In this document: piece after piece, positions 1 to 9,793 of the stretch
Position numbering within the stretch: position 1 is the first letter of the stretch
Layout: every line of letters starts with the position of its first letter
Origin: Planctomycetota bacterium
GTDB taxonomy: Bacteria > Planctomycetota > UBA1135 > UBA2386
Direction: 5' to 3'
DNA: 63,836 nucleotides
Assembly: GCA_016794035.1 (NCBI GenBank)
Contig: JAEUHS010000067.1
Coordinates: 1-63,836 of the forward strand
Notes under the pieces: generated by a model
Seen by the model: only the letters and a program-made list of their open reading frames with translations
The model's database searches: none
Told to the model about the DNA's origin: nothing
Position numbers and translations under genes: made by a program

Positions 1-66
1 GGTGCGCCGAGGATTTTGTCTCTGACGAATCCTCAGCGGTTCACGGGCATCCCGTGGCGCAGGCTC

Positions 67-1596
67 CTAGACCGCCAGCACCCCGACCTTCCGCTCCGCG
101 GCAGCCACCAGCGTGCCGTCGACCACCAGCTCCTCCGCCACGGCCAGGTCCGGGGCGAGGTAGCGGTCGCCCTCCAGTCCGGCGACGCGCTTGCGCAACG
201 TGCGGTAGGCCGCCTCGACGCCGGCGCCGGGCTTCAGCCGCTCGCCGAGGTCGAGGCCCTGCGCCGCGCACAGCAGCTCGATGCCGAGCACCTTGGCCGT
301 GTTGGCGACCACGCGTTCCGCGTGCCGCGCGGCCGTCACGCCCATCGACACGTGGTCTTCGCGGTTGGCCGAGGTCGGGATCGTGTCGACGCTGGCCGGA
401 TGCGCCAACGACTTGTTCTCGCTGGCCAGCGACGCGGCGACGACCTGCGGGATCATGAAGCCGCTCTCGAGGCCGGGGTTCTTCGCCAGGAACGGCGGCA
501 GCCCGGAGATGTCCGGGTTCACGAGCTGCTCGATGCGGCGCTCGCTGATGTTCGCCAGCGTGCTGACCGCGATCGCCAGGAAGTCCAGCGCCTGGCTGAC
601 CGGCTGGCCGTGGAAGTTGCCGCCCGAGACGACGTCGCCGCCGGGGAACACCAGCGGGTTGTCGGTCACCGAGTTGGCCTCGGTCACCAGCACGTCGAGC
701 GCATAGCGGATGCCGTCCTTGGCGGCGCCGTGCACCTGCGGCGCGCAGCGCAGCGAGTAGGCGTCCTGCACCTTCGCGCAGTCGGCGTGGCTCTGCATCA
801 CCTTGCTGCCGGCGAGCAGCGCGCGCAGGTTGCTCGCGGTCGCGAGCTGGCCCTCGTGCGGCCGCACCTCGTGCAGGCGCTGCTGGAACGGCTTCTCGCT
901 GCCGCGCAGCGCCTCGACGGTCATCGCACAGGCGACGTCGGCGACCTTCGCCAGCAGCATCGCCCGATGCACGACCAGGCAGCCGATCGCGGTCATGATC
1001 TGGGTGCCGTTGATCAGCGCCAGCCCTTCCTTCTCGCGCAGTTCGAGCGGCTCGCGGCCGAGGTGCTGCAGGGCCGCGGCGCTGGGGATCCGCGTGCCGC
1101 CCTGCCAGACCTCGCCGAAGCCGATCAGCGGCAGCGCCATGTGGCTGAGCGGCGCCAAGTCGCCCGATGCGCCGACCGAACCCTGGCTCGGAATCACCGG
1201 CACGTAGCCGCCGTTCCACAGCGCGATCGCCTGCTCGAGCAGCGCCATGCGCACGCCGGAGAAACCGAGCGCGAGGTTGTGGATGCGCAACGCGAACGCC
1301 AGGCGGCTCTGTTCCACCGACAGCGGCTCGCCGACGCCGGTCGCGTGGCTGAGCAGCAGGTTCTTCTGCAGCTGCGCGAGCTGCTGGTCGGGGATGCGCA
1401 CGCCGGCGAGCTTGCCGAAGCCGGTGTTGATGCCGTACATCGTCGCCCCGTCGCGCACCGCCTTCTCGACCACGGCGCGGCTGGCGAACACGCGCTTCCG
1501 GGCCGCCGGCGACAGGGCGATGCGCGCGTCGTCGCGGCTCAGCTGCACGAGCGTGGACAGTGGCAGGGACGGATCGCCGAGCAGGATCTTGGGCAC
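67..1596 (-). CDS. hutH: Histidine ammonia-lyase
   Basis: Deaminates L-histidine to urocanate, the first step of histidine degradation in the cytosol. The 509 residues match the usual family length. The Ala-Ser-Gly triplet that cyclises into the MIO prosthetic group sits near residues 142-144 within GSVGASGDLAPLSH, and the N-terminal NTGFGKLA motif is typical of HutH. No hutU, hutI or hutG lies nearby, so the rest of the pathway must be elsewhere or absent. A tyrosine ammonia-lyase is a less likely alternative. Confidence 0.95.
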   Translation of the reverse strand: MPKILLGDPSLPLSTLVQLSRDDARIALSPAARKRVFASRAVVEKAVRDGATMYGINTGFGKLAGVRIPDQQLAQLQKNLLLSHATGVGEPLSVEQSRLAFALRIHNLALGFSGVRMALLEQAIALWNGGYVPVIPSQGSVGASGDLAPLSHMALPLIGFGEVWQGGTRIPSAAALQHLGREPLELREKEGLALINGTQIMTAIGCLVVHRAMLLAKVADVACAMTVEALRGSEKPFQQRLHEVRPHEGQLATASNLRALLAGSKVMQSHADCAKVQDAYSLRCAPQVHGAAKDGIRYALDVLVTEANSVTDNPLVFPGGDVVSGGNFHGQPVSQALDFLAIAVSTLANISERRIEQLVNPDISGLPPFLAKNPGLESGFMIPQVVAASLASENKSLAHPASVDTIPTSANREDHVSMGVTAARHAERVVANTAKVLGIELLCAAQGLDLGERLKPGAGVEAAYRTLRKRVAGLEGDRYLAPDLAVAEELVVDGTLVAAAERKVGVLAV

Positions 1597-1650
1597 GAGG
1601 CGAACCTAGCCAGCGCGCTGCGGCCCGGCAACAACGGCGTGCGGCGGCCG

Positions 1651-2082
1651 TCAGCGGGACGGCGACTCGAGCGTCAGCGGCGGCGCGGTCGGCGTCAGGA
1701 AGAAGCGGCCGATGTGGACCTGGAAACGCGAGCCGTCGTCGCGCTCGAACGTGTAGCTGCCCTCCATCGTGCCCCACCGCGTCGACAGCGGGCAGAAGCT
1801 GACGTAGCTGTAGCTCTCGCCGACGCCGAGCTTCGGGTACTCGCCGACCACGCCGCGGCCGCGCAGCTCTTCGCGCTTGCCGTCGCCGTCGACGATGATC
1901 CAGTGGCGCGACAGCAGCTTCGCCGGCGTCGAGCCGCTGGGTGTCCCGACGTTGGTCATCGTGATCTTGTAGCGGAACACGAAGCGGCCGTTCTTGGGCT
2001 CCGACTCCTGCTGCAGGAACTGGGCTGCCGCCTGGATCCGGATTCCGGCGGTCGTCGTGTCGGAGTGCGGCGAGTTCTTCAT
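1651..2082 (-). CDS. apaG: ApaG domain protein
   Basis: A 143-residue protein with the ApaG fold, an all-beta fibronectin-III-like domain. It shows the typical run FVFRYKITMTNVG, a segment WIIVDGDGK and the end-region pattern MEGSYTFERDDGSRF. ApaG stands alone in many bacteria; its biochemical role is poorly known, although the domain also occurs in eukaryotic F-box proteins and PDIP38. It is somewhat longer than the usual 125 residues because of its N-terminus. It lies 54 nt upstream of hutH on the same strand and may be co-transcribed with it. Confidence 0.9.
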   Translation of the reverse strand: MKNSPHSDTTTAGIRIQAAAQFLQQESEPKNGRFVFRYKITMTNVGTPSGSTPAKLLSRHWIIVDGDGKREELRGRGVVGEYPKLGVGESYSYVSFCPLSTRWGTMEGSYTFERDDGSRFQVHIGRFFLTPTAPPLTLESPSR

Positions 2083-2133
2083 GGCTGGGCAGGTCGCAGG
2101 ATAGGCGGATCGCCGCCGATTGCGAGTGGGGCT

Positions 2134-2502
2134 TCAGTGCCCGTGCACCTCGGCCCCGCGCTGGAACTGCAGTTTTCCGTCCGCCGAACCGAGCTCCATC
2201 TGCTCCCCGCTGACGCTGCCCGTCCAGGTATCGGCCTTGGCAGGGCCCAGCAGCGGCCCCTTGACCGTGATCGTCTTCGCCGTGGCGTCCCAGCTGTAGG
2301 TCACGCCCTCGATGTGGTCGTGGCCGCCATCGGCCCGCGGCGCGCCGTGCACCTGCACGCGCGTGCCGGTCGTCTCGAACTCGAGCGTGATGCCCTTGGC
2401 ACCGTCGGGCAGCTTCTGCCCCCAGGCGCCGTCGAGGGGATGGTGGCTGCCGCAGGCGGCGAACAGCAGGAACGGAACGAACCACCTCGTGTGCAGGCGC
2501 AT
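2134..2502 (-). CDS. Small lipoprotein of unknown function
   Basis: 122 residues. The N-terminus (MRLHTRWFVPFLLFAAC) is a lipoprotein signal peptide with the lipobox LFAAC, so Cys17 should be lipidated and the protein anchored facing the periplasm. The mature part is a small, probably all-beta domain rich in Gly, Thr and charged residues, with several histidines (DGGHDHIEG, EVHGH at the C-terminus). I do not recognise the family. It is on the same strand as apaG, 51 nt upstream of it. Confidence 0.7.
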   Translation of the reverse strand: MRLHTRWFVPFLLFAACGSHHPLDGAWGQKLPDGAKGITLEFETTGTRVQVHGAPRADGGHDHIEGVTYSWDATAKTITVKGPLLGPAKADTWTGSVSGEQMELGSADGKLQFQRGAEVHGH

Positions 2503-2700
2503 CGGTCTCTCTCCAGGATCTGGGCCCGTCGATTGTGGCCGCTGGGCGCCGCGATGCCACCTTCGCGACCTGGGAATCCTGCCTCACGACGGTCACGGAG
2601 CAGTCCGCGGCAACGGCGCTTCCCGCGGCCCGAGAACGTGCTGCTCCAGCACCAGCGGGATCGCGCCGATGCACGCTGCCGGGACGTCCCGGGTACCGAC

Positions 2701-3534
2701 ATGGGCCTGCGCATCCACACCAACATCGCCTCGATGACCGCGCAGCGCGCGCTGAGCGCGGTCACCGACCGGCTCGCGCGCAACTACCAGCGGCTGTCCA
2801 CCGGCCTGCGCATCGCCACCGCGGCCGACGACGCCGCCGGGCTCGCGATCTCCGAACGGCTGCGCGCCCAGATCCGTTCGCTCGACCAGGCGCGGCGCAA
2901 CGCGGCCGATGGCGTGTCGCTGGTGCAGACCGGCGAAGGCGCGCTCAGCGAGGTCGGCGACCTCCTGGTGCGGCTGCGCGAACTGGCGGTGCAGTCGGCG
3001 AACGGGTCCGTGTCGAGCCAGGACCGCGGCACACTGGACGAGGAGTTCCAGCAGCTGGTGGCCGAGGTCGATCGCATTGGCCGCGGCACCGAGTTCAACG
3101 GCATCCGGCTGCTCGACGGCAGCAGCTCGACGGTGCAGTTCCAGATCGGCATCGGCACCGCGGCCGGCATCGACACCTTGTCGGCGACGCTGACGGCGGT
3201 GCTCGCCACCGGCCTCGGCCTCGACGTGCTCGGCGTCAGCAACGTCGGCGCCGCGACCACCTCGCTGGCCGCGATCGACAGCGCGATCGACAGCGTGTCG
3301 CGCGTGCGCGGCCGCTTTGGCGCGATGCAGAACCGCCTCGAGAGCACCCTGCGCACGCTCGCCGTGCAGCAGGAGAACCTCAGCGCCGCCGAGTCGCGCA
3401 TCCGCGACGTCGACATCGCGCGCGAGACCGCCGAGATGGCGAAGAACCAGATCCTGCAGCAGGCGGCGGTCGCCGTGCTGGCGCAGGCGAACCTGCAGCC
3501 GCAGCTGGCGCTGCGCCTGCTCGGCGTCAACTGA
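2701..3534 (+). CDS. Flagellin
   Basis: 277-residue flagellin. It has the conserved D0/D1 N-terminus (IHTNIASMTAQRAL, then RLSTGLRIATAADDAAGLAISE) and C-terminus (ESRIRDVDIARETAEMAKNQ ending LRLLGVN), joined by a short central region, so it is a minimal flagellin with almost no surface D2/D3 domain. The ATG at 2701 gives the expected MGLRI-type start; the same frame is open upstream only as antisense to the minus-strand genes. No other flagellar gene is in the window. A small GTGCTG/CAGCAC hairpin lies at 2638-2652; no clear sigma-28 promoter was seen. Confidence 0.93.
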   Translation: MGLRIHTNIASMTAQRALSAVTDRLARNYQRLSTGLRIATAADDAAGLAISERLRAQIRSLDQARRNAADGVSLVQTGEGALSEVGDLLVRLRELAVQSANGSVSSQDRGTLDEEFQQLVAEVDRIGRGTEFNGIRLLDGSSSTVQFQIGIGTAAGIDTLSATLTAVLATGLGLDVLGVSNVGAATTSLAAIDSAIDSVSRVRGRFGAMQNRLESTLRTLAVQQENLSAAESRIRDVDIARETAEMAKNQILQQAAVAVLAQANLQPQLALRLLGVN

Positions 3535-3581
3535 CACCGGCGTCGCTGGCGCGTGCGGCGCCGTTCGCCTAGCCTCGCGAC

Positions 3582-4082
<501 letters not shown>

Positions 4083-4091
4083 GGGACGGCG

Positions 4092-5666
4092 CTACTTGTC
4101 GGGCCAATCCGCCGGCATCCACGCCGGCAGGTCCGCCAGCGACGCGCGCGCCGCGTCGCTGGTCGGCACGCCCCAGGCAACGAAGAAGCCGCCGAGGTCC
4201 CGGCCGACCGTGCGCGAGAACCGCACCAGCCACTGGTCGCGCTTGTCGGCCTCGTCCTGCGGCCGCTCCGCCGCGGGCAGCGCGCGGTAGGCGGCGAAGC
4301 ACTGCTGGAACGCGTCCCAGCCGAACTGCTGCTGCAGCTGCGAGTACATCAGCAGCCGCAGCGACAGGTCGGCCTTGCCGTCGCCGTCGCCGCCCCACGG
4401 CAGCCGGCCCTCGGCCAGCACCTTCGGCAGCCGTTGCTTCGCCCGGCCGACGTTGCCGCCCCAGGCCGCGTGCCATGGCTTGTGGCACAGCGTCTCGCAC
4501 AGGTAGAGCGAGAACAGGTTGACGGTGACCTCGCCGGTGCCGGCGAACGTCCAGTCGCGGTTCTGGTGGTTGTGACCGAGTTCGTGGAACAGCCCCCACG
4601 GTCCGTTCTGCATGCGCGCGAGGTCGATCATGTCGGCCGCCGCGTCGAGGTGCGTCATGATCGGGTAGCCGCTGTGCATCGCGCCGGCGCTGATCTCGAG
4701 GTCGGCCACGTAGCGCTCGGCGCGTTCGCGTTCGCGTGGGCGGCCGGCGAGGTCGGCGGCGCCGTCGAGCACGCGATCCCAGAACTGCAGCACCGCGGTC
4801 GGGTCGTCGAGCGCGCGGATCGCCGCGGCCGGCACCGTCAGCACGACCTTGTCGGTGCCGAGTTCGGCCCACGGCCCCGGCAGCGCGCGCAGGCGCTCCC
4901 GCCACGCGGCCGGTTCGGTCGTGCCGAGCTGGAACCACGGCGCCTCGACCGCGCCCGCGATCTCGACGCGCAGCGAACCGGTCCGGTCCTTGGGCACCTC
5001 GACGTAGACGAGGCCGCCGAACGCGTTCGCCGCGGCGAGCTCCGGACCACTGGCATCGAACGTGCGGCTGATGCGCGGCATGCGCGGCCACGTGCCGCGG
5101 CGATCGATGTTGTCGCTGTGGGCGCCGAGCCGCACGCGCAGACCCTTCGGCACCTCGCCGTCGAACCGGCAGCGCACGAGCGCGCCGGGCGCCGCGTACA
5201 GCCCCGTCGAGTGGCGGCCCGGCACGGCGAGGTCGATCGTCACCGACCTGGTCACGGCGACCGCACCGTCCGGCACGCTGCCGGGGAACGCCGCCGCCGC
5301 CGGGTGGGGCGCCGAGTGCTCGGGGTCGGTCGTCAGCGTCCGTTCGTTGTCGAAGCGCACCAGCGTGCGCCGCAGCGGGTCGCCCGCGCGGACCGGCTGC
5401 TGCCTGGTCGGCACCAGCGCCGCGGCGCGCTCGGCAGCGAGGCGCTGCAGTTCCTGCGCGCACGCGCCGCCGTCGCGCACCAGCCGCGGCATCGCCTTGG
5501 CCAGCGCCTGTTCGGCGGCCAGCACGGCCGCGTCGGTCGGCGCGGTCCTGCCCGGCGCGTAGGCAGCGAGGAGCGCAAGATCGGCGAGCCGCGCCGCCGG
5601 ATCCTGCGCAGCCAGCGGCGGCGCGGACAGACACAGCAGCACGAGGAACGGGCAGCGGCTTGGCAT
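4092..5666 (-). CDS. Exported M60-like (enhancin family) zinc metallopeptidase
   Basis: 524 residues with a signal peptide (MPSRCPFLVLLCLSAPPLAAQ). The zinc-binding and catalytic signature FHELGHNHQ lies around residues 358-366, followed by a conserved Glu in the GTGEVTVNLFSLY segment, which matches the gluzincin M60-like family. An upstream beta-sandwich-like region (about 150-290) probably precedes the peptidase domain. Family members cleave heavily O-glycosylated proteins such as mucins, but the substrate here is unknown. The ATG at 5666 was chosen because it starts the signal peptide; the frame is open further upstream only as antisense-like sequence. Confidence 0.85.
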   Translation of the reverse strand: MPSRCPFLVLLCLSAPPLAAQDPAARLADLALLAAYAPGRTAPTDAAVLAAEQALAKAMPRLVRDGGACAQELQRLAAERAAALVPTRQQPVRAGDPLRRTLVRFDNERTLTTDPEHSAPHPAAAAFPGSVPDGAVAVTRSVTIDLAVPGRHSTGLYAAPGALVRCRFDGEVPKGLRVRLGAHSDNIDRRGTWPRMPRISRTFDASGPELAAANAFGGLVYVEVPKDRTGSLRVEIAGAVEAPWFQLGTTEPAAWRERLRALPGPWAELGTDKVVLTVPAAAIRALDDPTAVLQFWDRVLDGAADLAGRPRERERAERYVADLEISAGAMHSGYPIMTHLDAAADMIDLARMQNGPWGLFHELGHNHQNRDWTFAGTGEVTVNLFSLYLCETLCHKPWHAAWGGNVGRAKQRLPKVLAEGRLPWGGDGDGKADLSLRLLMYSQLQQQFGWDAFQQCFAAYRALPAAERPQDEADKRDQWLVRFSRTVGRDLGGFFVAWGVPTSDAARASLADLPAWMPADWPDK

Positions 5667-5751
5667 GGCAGGTGGGGCCGGGACGGCGCCCCCAGGCTGG
5701 CGGTCCCGGTCGCGCGGAGCAAGCCTCGACGCGCGAACCGGCGACGGCGGG

Positions 5752-7755
5752 TCAGCGCCCCTGCGCGGCGCGTACGTCGCGCAGCAGCGCCTGCGCCGGC
5801 CCGTTGCCCGGCTCGATCTGCAGCACCTGCTGCAGCAACCGCTCGGCCGTCGCCGGATCGCCGTTCTGGATCCCGAGCTGCGCCAGCCGCAGCCGCAGGG
5901 CCACGTCGCGCGGACGCTCGGCGAGCAGCCGCTCGAACAGCGCCGCGATCTCGTCGTGGCGACCGAGCTGGGCCAGCAGCTGGGCGAGCTGGAGCACTGC
6001 CGGCAGGTCGTCGGCGTTGCCCGCCACCACGTACCGGTAGGCATCGGCGGCTTCGGCGAGGCGCCCGCGCACGCGCAGCACGTAACCGAGGAACGCCCAG
6101 CACTGCAGATCGCCCGGGTTGCGGGCCAGCCGCACCCGCAACGCCCGTTCGGCCTCGGCGAGCCGCGCATCGTCGGCGGGCGCGCGGTCCTCCTGGTGCT
6201 GCTTCGCGAGGCAGACGCCCAGCGTGCCCCAGGCGTTGTCGCTCGGCTCCCGCGCCACCAGTTCGCGCATCAGCGCCACGGCCTCGGCGGTGCGCTGCCG
6301 CTGCAGCAGCGACAGCGCATACAGCGTGATCGACGCCTCGGGCGGCGTCGCGCACTGCATCGCCTCGTCGTAGCAGGCGTAGCCCGCCTCGAGGCGGCCC
6401 TGGCGGCACAGCGCGAAGCCCTGGTTCGCCAGCAGGATGCCCGCCACGAACGACCTCGACGCCGGATCGCGCTTGGCGTACGCATCGGCCCAGAACGCCG
6501 CCGAGTCGCGATAGACGGCGACGCGGGCCCGCGTCGTGAACGCCAGCGCGATCGTCGTCGCGGCGGCGACCGCCACCAGGCCGACGCGCCGACCGCGCCC
6601 CGCGCCGGCCGCGGCGAGCCGGTGCACGCCGAACACCACCGGCACGAGCACGGCCAGCATCGGCAGGTAGGCGCGGCGCTCGGCGGCGATCTCGGTCAGG
6701 ATCGGCAGCACCGACGAGGTCGGCGCCAGCACCAGGAAGAACAGACTGCCGAGCCAGCCCCACCACGGCCGGCGGCGCCAGCAGGCGACCGTCGCGGCGA
6801 GCAGGGCCAGCACCACGGCGCCGGGCAGCAGGGCCGCCCCGACGTCGGTGACGATGCCCCAATCGTAGGCGCCGCGCAGCGGCTGCGGCCACAGCGACAG
6901 CCGCAGGTACTGGCCGACGACGCCGGCCTGCGTGCACAGCCACTGCCACGCCGTGATCGGCGTGCGGGTCGCGTAGCCGACGGTCGGGTTGACCGGCCCG
7001 AGCGCGACGCAGGCCCAGAGCACCGACCAGCTCGCCGCATACGCGCCGTACCAGCCGAGCCGCGCCCGCAGCGCCGACCACGACGGCAGCAGGAAGGCGC
7101 GGTCGAACAGCACCACCAGCACCGGCGCCAGCACCATCTCCTCCTTGCTCGCCATGCCGGCGGCCAGCGCCAGCACCGTCAGCGCGCGCCACCACACCGG
7201 TCGCGCGGATCCATGCGCCTGCACGGCGCCCAGCACGGCCAGCAGCAGGCAGCCGCTGAACAGCAGCGTCGTGCGCTGCGTCGCGTAGGCGACCGCATCG
7301 ACGCCGAGCGGGTGCACGACCCAGAGCGTCGCCACCGCGGCGGCGAGCCACCGCGCGCCCGCGCGGTCGAAGCGGCCGCCGAGGTTCGGCGTCTGCAGCG
7401 TCGCCCGCACCACCACGAACAACAGCAGCGCGTTCGCCAGATGCAGCAGCAGGTTGTCCAGGTGCGGGCCGAACGGCCCGGGGCCATGGACCTGGAAGTC
7501 GACGACCAGCGACAGGCACGACAGCGGTCGGTTCGCCAGCGGCTGGTGGTCGGGGCCGAACGCCGCGTGCCACCAGTCGCCGGCCAGCAGCGGTCCGTTG
7601 TCGACGATCGCCGGCTTGTCGTCGAACCGGAACTCGCCGCGCCAGACGCCCCAGTAGGCAAACAGGCCCGCCGCCAGGATCAGCACGAACGGCAGCAGGG
7701 CGGCGCGCGGCGGACGGGCGGCCTCGGCGGCGGGAGCATCGGTGGCGCGAGGCAT
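5752..7755 (-). CDS. TMTC-like polytopic membrane protein with C-terminal TPRs
   Basis: 667 residues. The first two thirds carry about ten hydrophobic segments, with an acidic first loop (FRFDDKPAIVDN) like the catalytic loop of GT-C glycosyltransferases, followed by HPLGVDAVAYATQRTTLL and AAGMASKEE. The C-terminal third is a series of TPR-like helices (for example ERALRVRLARNPGDLQCWAF). This layout resembles the TMTC/DUF1736 family, implicated in O-mannosylation in animals; activity here is inference. A close paralogue starts the opposite end of the window (62142-63836). The start at 7755 (MPRATDAP) gives a short cytosolic tail before the first helix. Confidence 0.75.
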   Translation of the reverse strand: MPRATDAPAAEAARPPRAALLPFVLILAAGLFAYWGVWRGEFRFDDKPAIVDNGPLLAGDWWHAAFGPDHQPLANRPLSCLSLVVDFQVHGPGPFGPHLDNLLLHLANALLLFVVVRATLQTPNLGGRFDRAGARWLAAAVATLWVVHPLGVDAVAYATQRTTLLFSGCLLLAVLGAVQAHGSARPVWWRALTVLALAAGMASKEEMVLAPVLVVLFDRAFLLPSWSALRARLGWYGAYAASWSVLWACVALGPVNPTVGYATRTPITAWQWLCTQAGVVGQYLRLSLWPQPLRGAYDWGIVTDVGAALLPGAVVLALLAATVACWRRRPWWGWLGSLFFLVLAPTSSVLPILTEIAAERRAYLPMLAVLVPVVFGVHRLAAAGAGRGRRVGLVAVAAATTIALAFTTRARVAVYRDSAAFWADAYAKRDPASRSFVAGILLANQGFALCRQGRLEAGYACYDEAMQCATPPEASITLYALSLLQRQRTAEAVALMRELVAREPSDNAWGTLGVCLAKQHQEDRAPADDARLAEAERALRVRLARNPGDLQCWAFLGYVLRVRGRLAEAADAYRYVVAGNADDLPAVLQLAQLLAQLGRHDEIAALFERLLAERPRDVALRLRLAQLGIQNGDPATAERLLQQVLQIEPGNGPAQALLRDVRAAQGR

Positions 7756-8047
7756 CGGCCGGCTCAGCTTGCGCGGCCGCCGGGCGAGGCACAAGCCTCG
7801 GTCGCATCGACCGCAGCCGCCGCCCCCCGGCAGCGACCCGCGGCCCCGGCGGGATGCCTCAGGTTCGCGCGCGTGGCTGGTCGAGCACCGCCGACGGGCG
7901 GGAGGCCACCGGATGTCGGGTGGATCGACACGGCCGCGCGAGCCGGCGGCCTTGGCATCGCGGTCGCACGCACACGCGGCTCAAGACGAGACGGTTCCGG
8001 CGACGATGACCGCAGGCAGGCGAACCCAGCGCCCTGCGAGAGCCGCG

Positions 8048-8731
8048 ATGCCGACGACCATCGACCCCCCCACGAGCCCGCCGACCGCGACCTCGGCGGT
8101 GCCGTGCATCCACGTCATCGACGACGACGTGGCGATCCAGGCCCTGTTCCGTCGGCTGTGTGCGCAGGCGGGCCACGACGTCCGCACCTATGGCACCGTC
8201 GGCGCGTTCCGGGCCCGCCCGCAGGAAGATCGACCCGGCTGCCTGGTCCTGGACCTGATGCTGCCCGACGGCACCGGCATCGATCTGCTGCGCGAACTCG
8301 CGGCCAGCGGCAACCCCATGCCGGTCGTGTTCATGACCGGCATGGGCCGCGTCGACGATGCGGTGCAGGCGCTGCGCGTCGGCGGCCTCGACTTCGTCGA
8401 GAAGCCGTTCGATCTCGCCCGCATTCGCGAGGCCGTGCAGCGCGGTGTCGCCCTCGACCTCGAGCGGCGGCGGCACGCCGGCGAGCGGACGCGGCTGCTG
8501 CAGCGCTTCGCGTCGCTGTCGACGCGCGAGACGGAGATCATGGACCTCGTCGTGCAGGGAACCTCGAACAAGGCCGTCGCGTGGCAGCTCGGACTGAGCC
8601 CGAAGACCGTCGAGGTGCACCGCGCCAACGTGATGCGCAAGACCGGCGCCCAATCGCTGGCCGAACTCGTCCGCCTGCACGTCGCGGCGCAGCCCGGCCG
8701 TCCCGGGCCCGCCGCGCCGCACGATCCGTAG
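8048..8731 (+). CDS. FixJ/LuxR-type response regulator
   Basis: 227 residues. The receiver domain shows the acidic pocket VIDDD, the phosphoacceptor Asp in LVLDLMLPDGTG, MTGMGR and the conserved Lys in FVEKPF. The C-terminal LuxR-type HTH follows (LSTRETEIMDLVVQGTSNKA then LGLSPKTVEVHRANVMRKTG). This is the FixJ/NarL architecture of a two-component DNA-binding regulator. No histidine kinase is adjacent, so it is an orphan. The ATG at 8048 was chosen; an in-frame ATG at 8006 would add 14 residues. It is divergent from the gene at 5752-7755. Confidence 0.9.
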   Translation: MPTTIDPPTSPPTATSAVPCIHVIDDDVAIQALFRRLCAQAGHDVRTYGTVGAFRARPQEDRPGCLVLDLMLPDGTGIDLLRELAASGNPMPVVFMTGMGRVDDAVQALRVGGLDFVEKPFDLARIREAVQRGVALDLERRRHAGERTRLLQRFASLSTRETEIMDLVVQGTSNKAVAWQLGLSPKTVEVHRANVMRKTGAQSLAELVRLHVAAQPGRPGPAAPHDP

Positions 8732-8862
8732 CACTCCATCCGTGCGGACGCGGTTCCCGAGGCATGGAGCGCCGTTGCGACCCAGCCTCTCGCCGCTGAG
8801 CTGCGGCGCGCAGCGCCGTCAGGTTCAGCATGGGCGGGCGTAGCCGCGACCCCGCACGTGCC

Positions 8863-9645
8863 TTAGTAGAGCAGCGTCGCCAAGCGGCGCCGGTAGTCGT
8901 CGAGGACCTCCGCCTCTTCCCCCACCAGCGCGAAGCACAGCAGCATCGCCTGCCGGGCCAAGCCCGCTCGGAACGTGCGGTCCGCGGCGACCGACGCGAG
9001 CACCTGATCCATCGCACCCGGGAGATCCTGCGCCAGCACCTGCTGGCGCGCCGCGACCAGCGCGGCCTCCGCCGGCGGCCCATCGGACCGGAGTGTCGCG
9101 TCGAACAGTTGCAGGCCGCCCAGCAGTCGCTGGCCAGCCGCATACAGGTCGTGCTCTTCGGGGATGGCCTCGAGCAGCGAGCGGGCCGCCGCCGCATCGC
9201 CGGTGCGAGCCGCAGCCAGCGCGGACTGGTAGCGCGCGGCGGGGCTGTTCGGGTCGACCGGTTCGGGCGCGGCGGGCGGTGCCGCGGCGGCATCGGTCAC
9301 CACCGGCGTGATGCCGTTCCGATCGAGGAACTTGCGCACCTCGGCCTCCGGCAGCGCGCCCTGGAACGCGTCGACCGGACGCCCGCCGTCGACCAGCACG
9401 CAGAACGGAATGCCCTGCACGCCGAAGGCCTGCGCCAGCTCCGGCTCGCGCTCGGTGTCCACCTTGCCGAGATGGAACGCCCCCCGATATTCCCCGGCGA
9501 GCCGCTCGAGCACCGGTCCGAGGGTCCGGCACGGGCCGCACCAGGCGGCCCAGAAGTCGAGCAGGACGGGCATGGTCATCGACTGCTCGACGACGTCCTG
9601 CTGGAACGCCGAGGCCGTCACGTCGCGGACGAAGGTCGCTGGCAT
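8863..9645 (-). CDS. Thioredoxin-TPR co-chaperone (YbbN/CnoX type)
   Basis: 260 residues. An N-terminal thioredoxin fold carries an intact WCGPC active site (Cys36, Cys39) and the cis-proline region VQGIPFC. After a Pro/Ala-rich linker comes a helical TPR-like C-terminus (ARYQSALAAARTGDAAAARS). This matches the YbbN/CnoX family, which protects substrates from over-oxidation and hands them to chaperonin. Unlike E. coli CnoX it keeps a redox-active CxxC. It faces the FixJ-type regulator convergently, with 131 nt between the stop codons. Confidence 0.85.
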   Translation of the reverse strand: MPATFVRDVTASAFQQDVVEQSMTMPVLLDFWAAWCGPCRTLGPVLERLAGEYRGAFHLGKVDTEREPELAQAFGVQGIPFCVLVDGGRPVDAFQGALPEAEVRKFLDRNGITPVVTDAAAAPPAAPEPVDPNSPAARYQSALAAARTGDAAAARSLLEAIPEEHDLYAAGQRLLGGLQLFDATLRSDGPPAEAALVAARQQVLAQDLPGAMDQVLASVAADRTFRAGLARQAMLLCFALVGEEAEVLDDYRRRLATLLY

Positions 9646-9793
9646 GCCGCGTTCGTAGGAGGCCGGACCGGCGCCGTCAATGCGGTGGCGCGACCTCTCG
9701 TTACGCCGCCGCTACGGCGGCGGTGCCGGGGCCTCCGGCACCCCGGCGCCGCGGTGGGCGCGCCCACCGGCACGCATGTTGGAAGTGGCGGCC

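Noticed and set aside
2660..2680. Possible sigma-28 -10 box (GCCGATGC) upstream of the flagellin
   Set aside because: No TAAA-like -35 element at proper spacing, and the match to GCCGATAA is partial in very GC-rich sequence.
16..2700. A very long plus-strand open frame running into the flagellin gene
   Set aside because: Upstream of 2701 it is antisense to hutH, apaG and the small lipoprotein and has Arg/Ala-rich, non-protein-like composition; the flagellin starts at the ATG at 2701.
8731..8772. Possible terminator between the FixJ-type and thioredoxin genes
   Set aside because: GCACTCCAT and ATGGAGCGC pair with one mismatch across a 24-nt loop and no T-tract follows; too weak to call.
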